Shown one piece after another: positions 3,467 to 5,129 of a DNA stretch of 5,129 nucleotides; within the stretch, counting starts at the first letter, position 1; every line of letters starts with the position of its first letter. This DNA comes from Thermoleophilia bacterium (GTDB taxonomy: Bacteria > Actinomycetota > Thermoleophilia > Gaiellales > SKUG01): positions 1 through 5,129 of the forward strand of contig SKUG01000159.1 of assembly GCA_007122215.1 (NCBI GenBank), in the 5' to 3' direction. Below the pieces are notes generated by a model. The model was not told the origin of the DNA and made no database searches. It was given only the letters and a program-made list of their open reading frames with translations. Both the position numbers and the translations under genes were made by a program.

Positions 3467-5129
3467 GTGACCTTCACCACTGCCACTGCCCGTGCGTCCC
3501 AGCCAGCCAGCCTGGCGGCTGCCAGTCGACCAGCGGGTCGCGAAGCCAGACGCCCCGGCAGCCTCCTGGCCCTGCTGGCCGCAGCGCTGCTCTGCCTGCC
3601 GGCAGCTGCAGCTGCTCAGCCGGGGTTCACGGATCCGGAGGTGGTCGCCACCTCGGATCGCTACGACGAGGGCAGCCTGCGCACATCGATCGATGCTTCC
3701 GGCGGGATGCACCTCGCATGGCTCGAGGAGTCCCCGCTCGACCCCGATGATCCACCGTTTCCCCCGCGATTCCTCGCCCACTACCGACAGGTCAGCCCCA
3801 ACGGGATTCCGGGGCAGACCATCCAGTTCGGCACCCCGGAGGTCGAGAGTCAGTGGCAGCTCGACATGGCTGCCTCGGCCGACGGCACCGTCCACCTGCT
3901 CTGGGCCGAGTCCTTCGAGGGTGGCAACCGCTCCCGCATCGTCTACCAGCGGATCAGTGCCGCAGGTGTGGCGGCCGACCCTGTGGTCATCTCCCCGGTT
4001 GATCCCTACTTTGCCGACACCCCCACCGTCGTGGTCGGCCCGGACGGCACCGCGCACCTCGGATTCCTGACCTATCCCACTGACGCATTCGCCGTCTCCA
4101 CCGTCCATGTGGTCCGCGTCTCGCCCGAGGGCGTCGTCGGCGAGGTGGCCTCGGGCAGCGAGGGCGATACCTTCGTCGGTGAGGGGCCAAGCATCTCCGG
4201 CCGGGCCGACGGTGCCACGGTCCTGGCCTGGCAGAACGAGGACCGAGACACGCCGGGCAACAACCGAATCGGCTACTCGATCGTGCTGCCCGACGGCACC
4301 CGCGACCCCCTGCGGGAGGGCACCTGGGGCAGCGCAGAGTCCTCCGATCCCCAGGTCCATGTCGACGCCGACGGATCGCTCCACTTCGCCTGGGCCGAGG
4401 CCTCGGACATCCGCCGCGTGCGCTACTCGCGGATCGTTCCCGAGGCCGACCTGGGCGACGACCTCATCGTCGGCCCCCACATCCTCGACCTTGGCTATGG
4501 GGGCGGAAGCCCGGCAAACAACGTGACGATGGTCCCGGCCGGGGGCAGCGCCGTGCACGTCTTCTTCTCCCGCTTCGACGAGGACGTCGACCACACCCGC
4601 CTGTCCCGGGTACGCGTCGACGCCGAGCTGGAGGCAGGCAATGCCCAGTGGAGCGCCATCCAGCACGTCTCCGGCACCGGTGCCGAGCCGATGACACAGT
4701 TCAACGTGCACCACATCCGGGTTGCCGGCGACGGCGCAGGCACCGCGCACGTGGCCTGGACGCAGGGCGGCGGCTCCCGCACCCTCCAGCGTGCCATCGT
4801 CGCAGCCGACGGCTCACTTGGTGGCCCATTCGAGGTCGCCGCGGTCAGCACGTCCGGCACCGACTACCGATCCGCGCTTGCCGCGCGGGACGGGATTGGC
4901 GGCGGCATCGCCTGGTTCGATGGGTCCGAGGAGGGCAACGACCTGCTCGCGGCGCGCACGCTGGCCGCGCCAGTCAACCGCACTGCTCCGGTGCTGGCCG
5001 GGAGCGTGGAGGTTGGCAGTGAGGTGGGCTGTGAGCCGGGTATCTGGTTTGCGGCGCCGACTGCTGGCTTCAGCTTTGCGTGGCTGGTGGGTGGCGATCT
5101 CGTGGATGGTGCCGAGGCTGCGAGCTACA
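3467..5129 (+). CDS. Secreted beta-propeller protein with Ig-like domain, 3' truncated
   Basis: There are 554 complete codons and no stop before the window ends. The protein starts at a GTG with a good binding site. Residues 1-50 form a long Sec signal peptide: an Arg-rich n-region to about 30, the hydrophobic core LLALLAAALLCLP (33-45), and likely cleavage after Ala50 before QPGFT. Residues about 60-500 contain eight repeats of a 'DG-x-x-H-h-x-W' strand, followed in most by an R-x-x-Y/R-x-R-I-like strand. They start near 68, 128, 184, 239, 292, 351, 411 and 465, as in a sialidase/BNR-like beta-propeller. From about 502 an Ig-like module begins (APVNRTAPVL, VGSEVGCEPGIW, FAWLVGGDL) and is cut by the window end. 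No catalytic residues are evident, so a binding or surface role is inferred. Codon use changes at the Ig-like module. Fold calls are from repeat pattern; ligand is unknown. Confidence 0.88.
   Translation, partial: MTFTTATARASQPASLAAASRPAGREARRPGSLLALLAAALLCLPAAAAAQPGFTDPEVVATSDRYDEGSLRTSIDASGGMHLAWLEESPLDPDDPPFPPRFLAHYRQVSPNGIPGQTIQFGTPEVESQWQLDMAASADGTVHLLWAESFEGGNRSRIVYQRISAAGVAADPVVISPVDPYFADTPTVVVGPDGTAHLGFLTYPTDAFAVSTVHVVRVSPEGVVGEVASGSEGDTFVGEGPSISGRADGATVLAWQNEDRDTPGNNRIGYSIVLPDGTRDPLREGTWGSAESSDPQVHVDADGSLHFAWAEASDIRRVRYSRIVPEADLGDDLIVGPHILDLGYGGGSPANNVTMVPAGGSAVHVFFSRFDEDVDHTRLSRVRVDAELEAGNAQWSAIQHVSGTGAEPMTQFNVHHIRVAGDGAGTAHVAWTQGGGSRTLQRAIVAADGSLGGPFEVAAVSTSGTDYRSALAARDGIGGGIAWFDGSEEGNDLLAARTLAAPVNRTAPVLAGSVEVGSEVGCEPGIWFAAPTAGFSFAWLVGGDLVDGAEAASY

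Noticed and set aside
1587..3470. A 627-codon + strand open frame covering the LysM and small-protein genes
   Set aside because: The minus strand gives clear LysM repeats. The + translation is rich in Arg, Val, His and Gly with no domain, typical of an antisense shadow.
2110..3486. A 458-codon minus-strand frame overlapping the LysM gene in another frame
   Set aside because: Its product is mostly Arg, Pro, Ala and Gly, and the LysM frame accounts for the same DNA. I also considered a frameshift joining the LysM gene to the small gene, but each has its own stop and coherent ends.
3563..3607. A lipoprotein signal around LLC in the propeller protein
   Set aside because: The residue before Cys43 is Leu, not Gly or Ala, so the lipobox fails; AAAAA-QP is a better ordinary signal peptidase site.
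3245..4750. A 501-codon minus-strand frame opposite the propeller gene
   Set aside because: The + frame has a ribosome binding site, signal peptide and eight propeller repeats; the minus frame is an antisense shadow.
1..5129. tRNA, rRNA, CRISPR, riboswitch or insertion sequence
   Set aside because: No cloverleaf, regularly spaced repeat array, transposase or terminal repeat pattern was seen.

Overview
This is a very GC-rich bacterial window whose codons end mostly in C or G. The best guess is an actinobacterium of the class Thermoleophilia (Solirubrobacterales/Patulibacter-like). The main reason is the last protein: a secreted propeller running into an Ig-like module of the 'PVN-x-x-APV ... 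VGS ... C-x-PG-x-W ... WL' type, which I associate with secreted proteins of that class. A leaderless-looking promoter and the GC bias also fit. The assignment is from recall, not from a search.

Layout: (1) the last 16 codons of an unidentified + strand gene, ending at 51-53. (2) A convergent photolyase/cryptochrome gene on the minus strand (65-1537) of the bacterial (6-4)/PhrB-like group. All four [4Fe-4S] cysteines expected in the classical members are absent. The two stop codons lie inside one 9-bp inverted repeat that may be a bidirectional terminator. (3) A small minus-strand gene (1632-2165, possibly starting at 2078) of unknown function. (4) A minus-strand gene (2310-3248) for a two-LysM protein with an unassigned C-terminal domain and no visible export signal. 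(5) A 218-bp divergent intergenic region (3249-3466) with a large imperfect dyad at its centre and repeated CTGCCA elements. (6) A + strand gene (3467 to the window end, open) for a secreted beta-propeller protein that begins an Ig-like domain at its cut end.

The three minus-strand genes run LysM protein, small protein, photolyase, with gaps of 144 and 94 bases, so co-transcription is possible. However, the photolyase seems to have its own promoter. The LysM protein and the small protein share a short stretch of similar sequence (SR-x-x-A-I/L-R-A-A ... AV-x-Q-x-x-DGA), so they may carry related domains and act together. This pair, with the divergent dyad, is the best candidate here for something undescribed, but its function cannot be read from the sequence. 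The propeller protein is probably a separate surface or secreted protein sharing only the promoter region. I see no tRNA, rRNA, CRISPR array, insertion sequence or phage gene.
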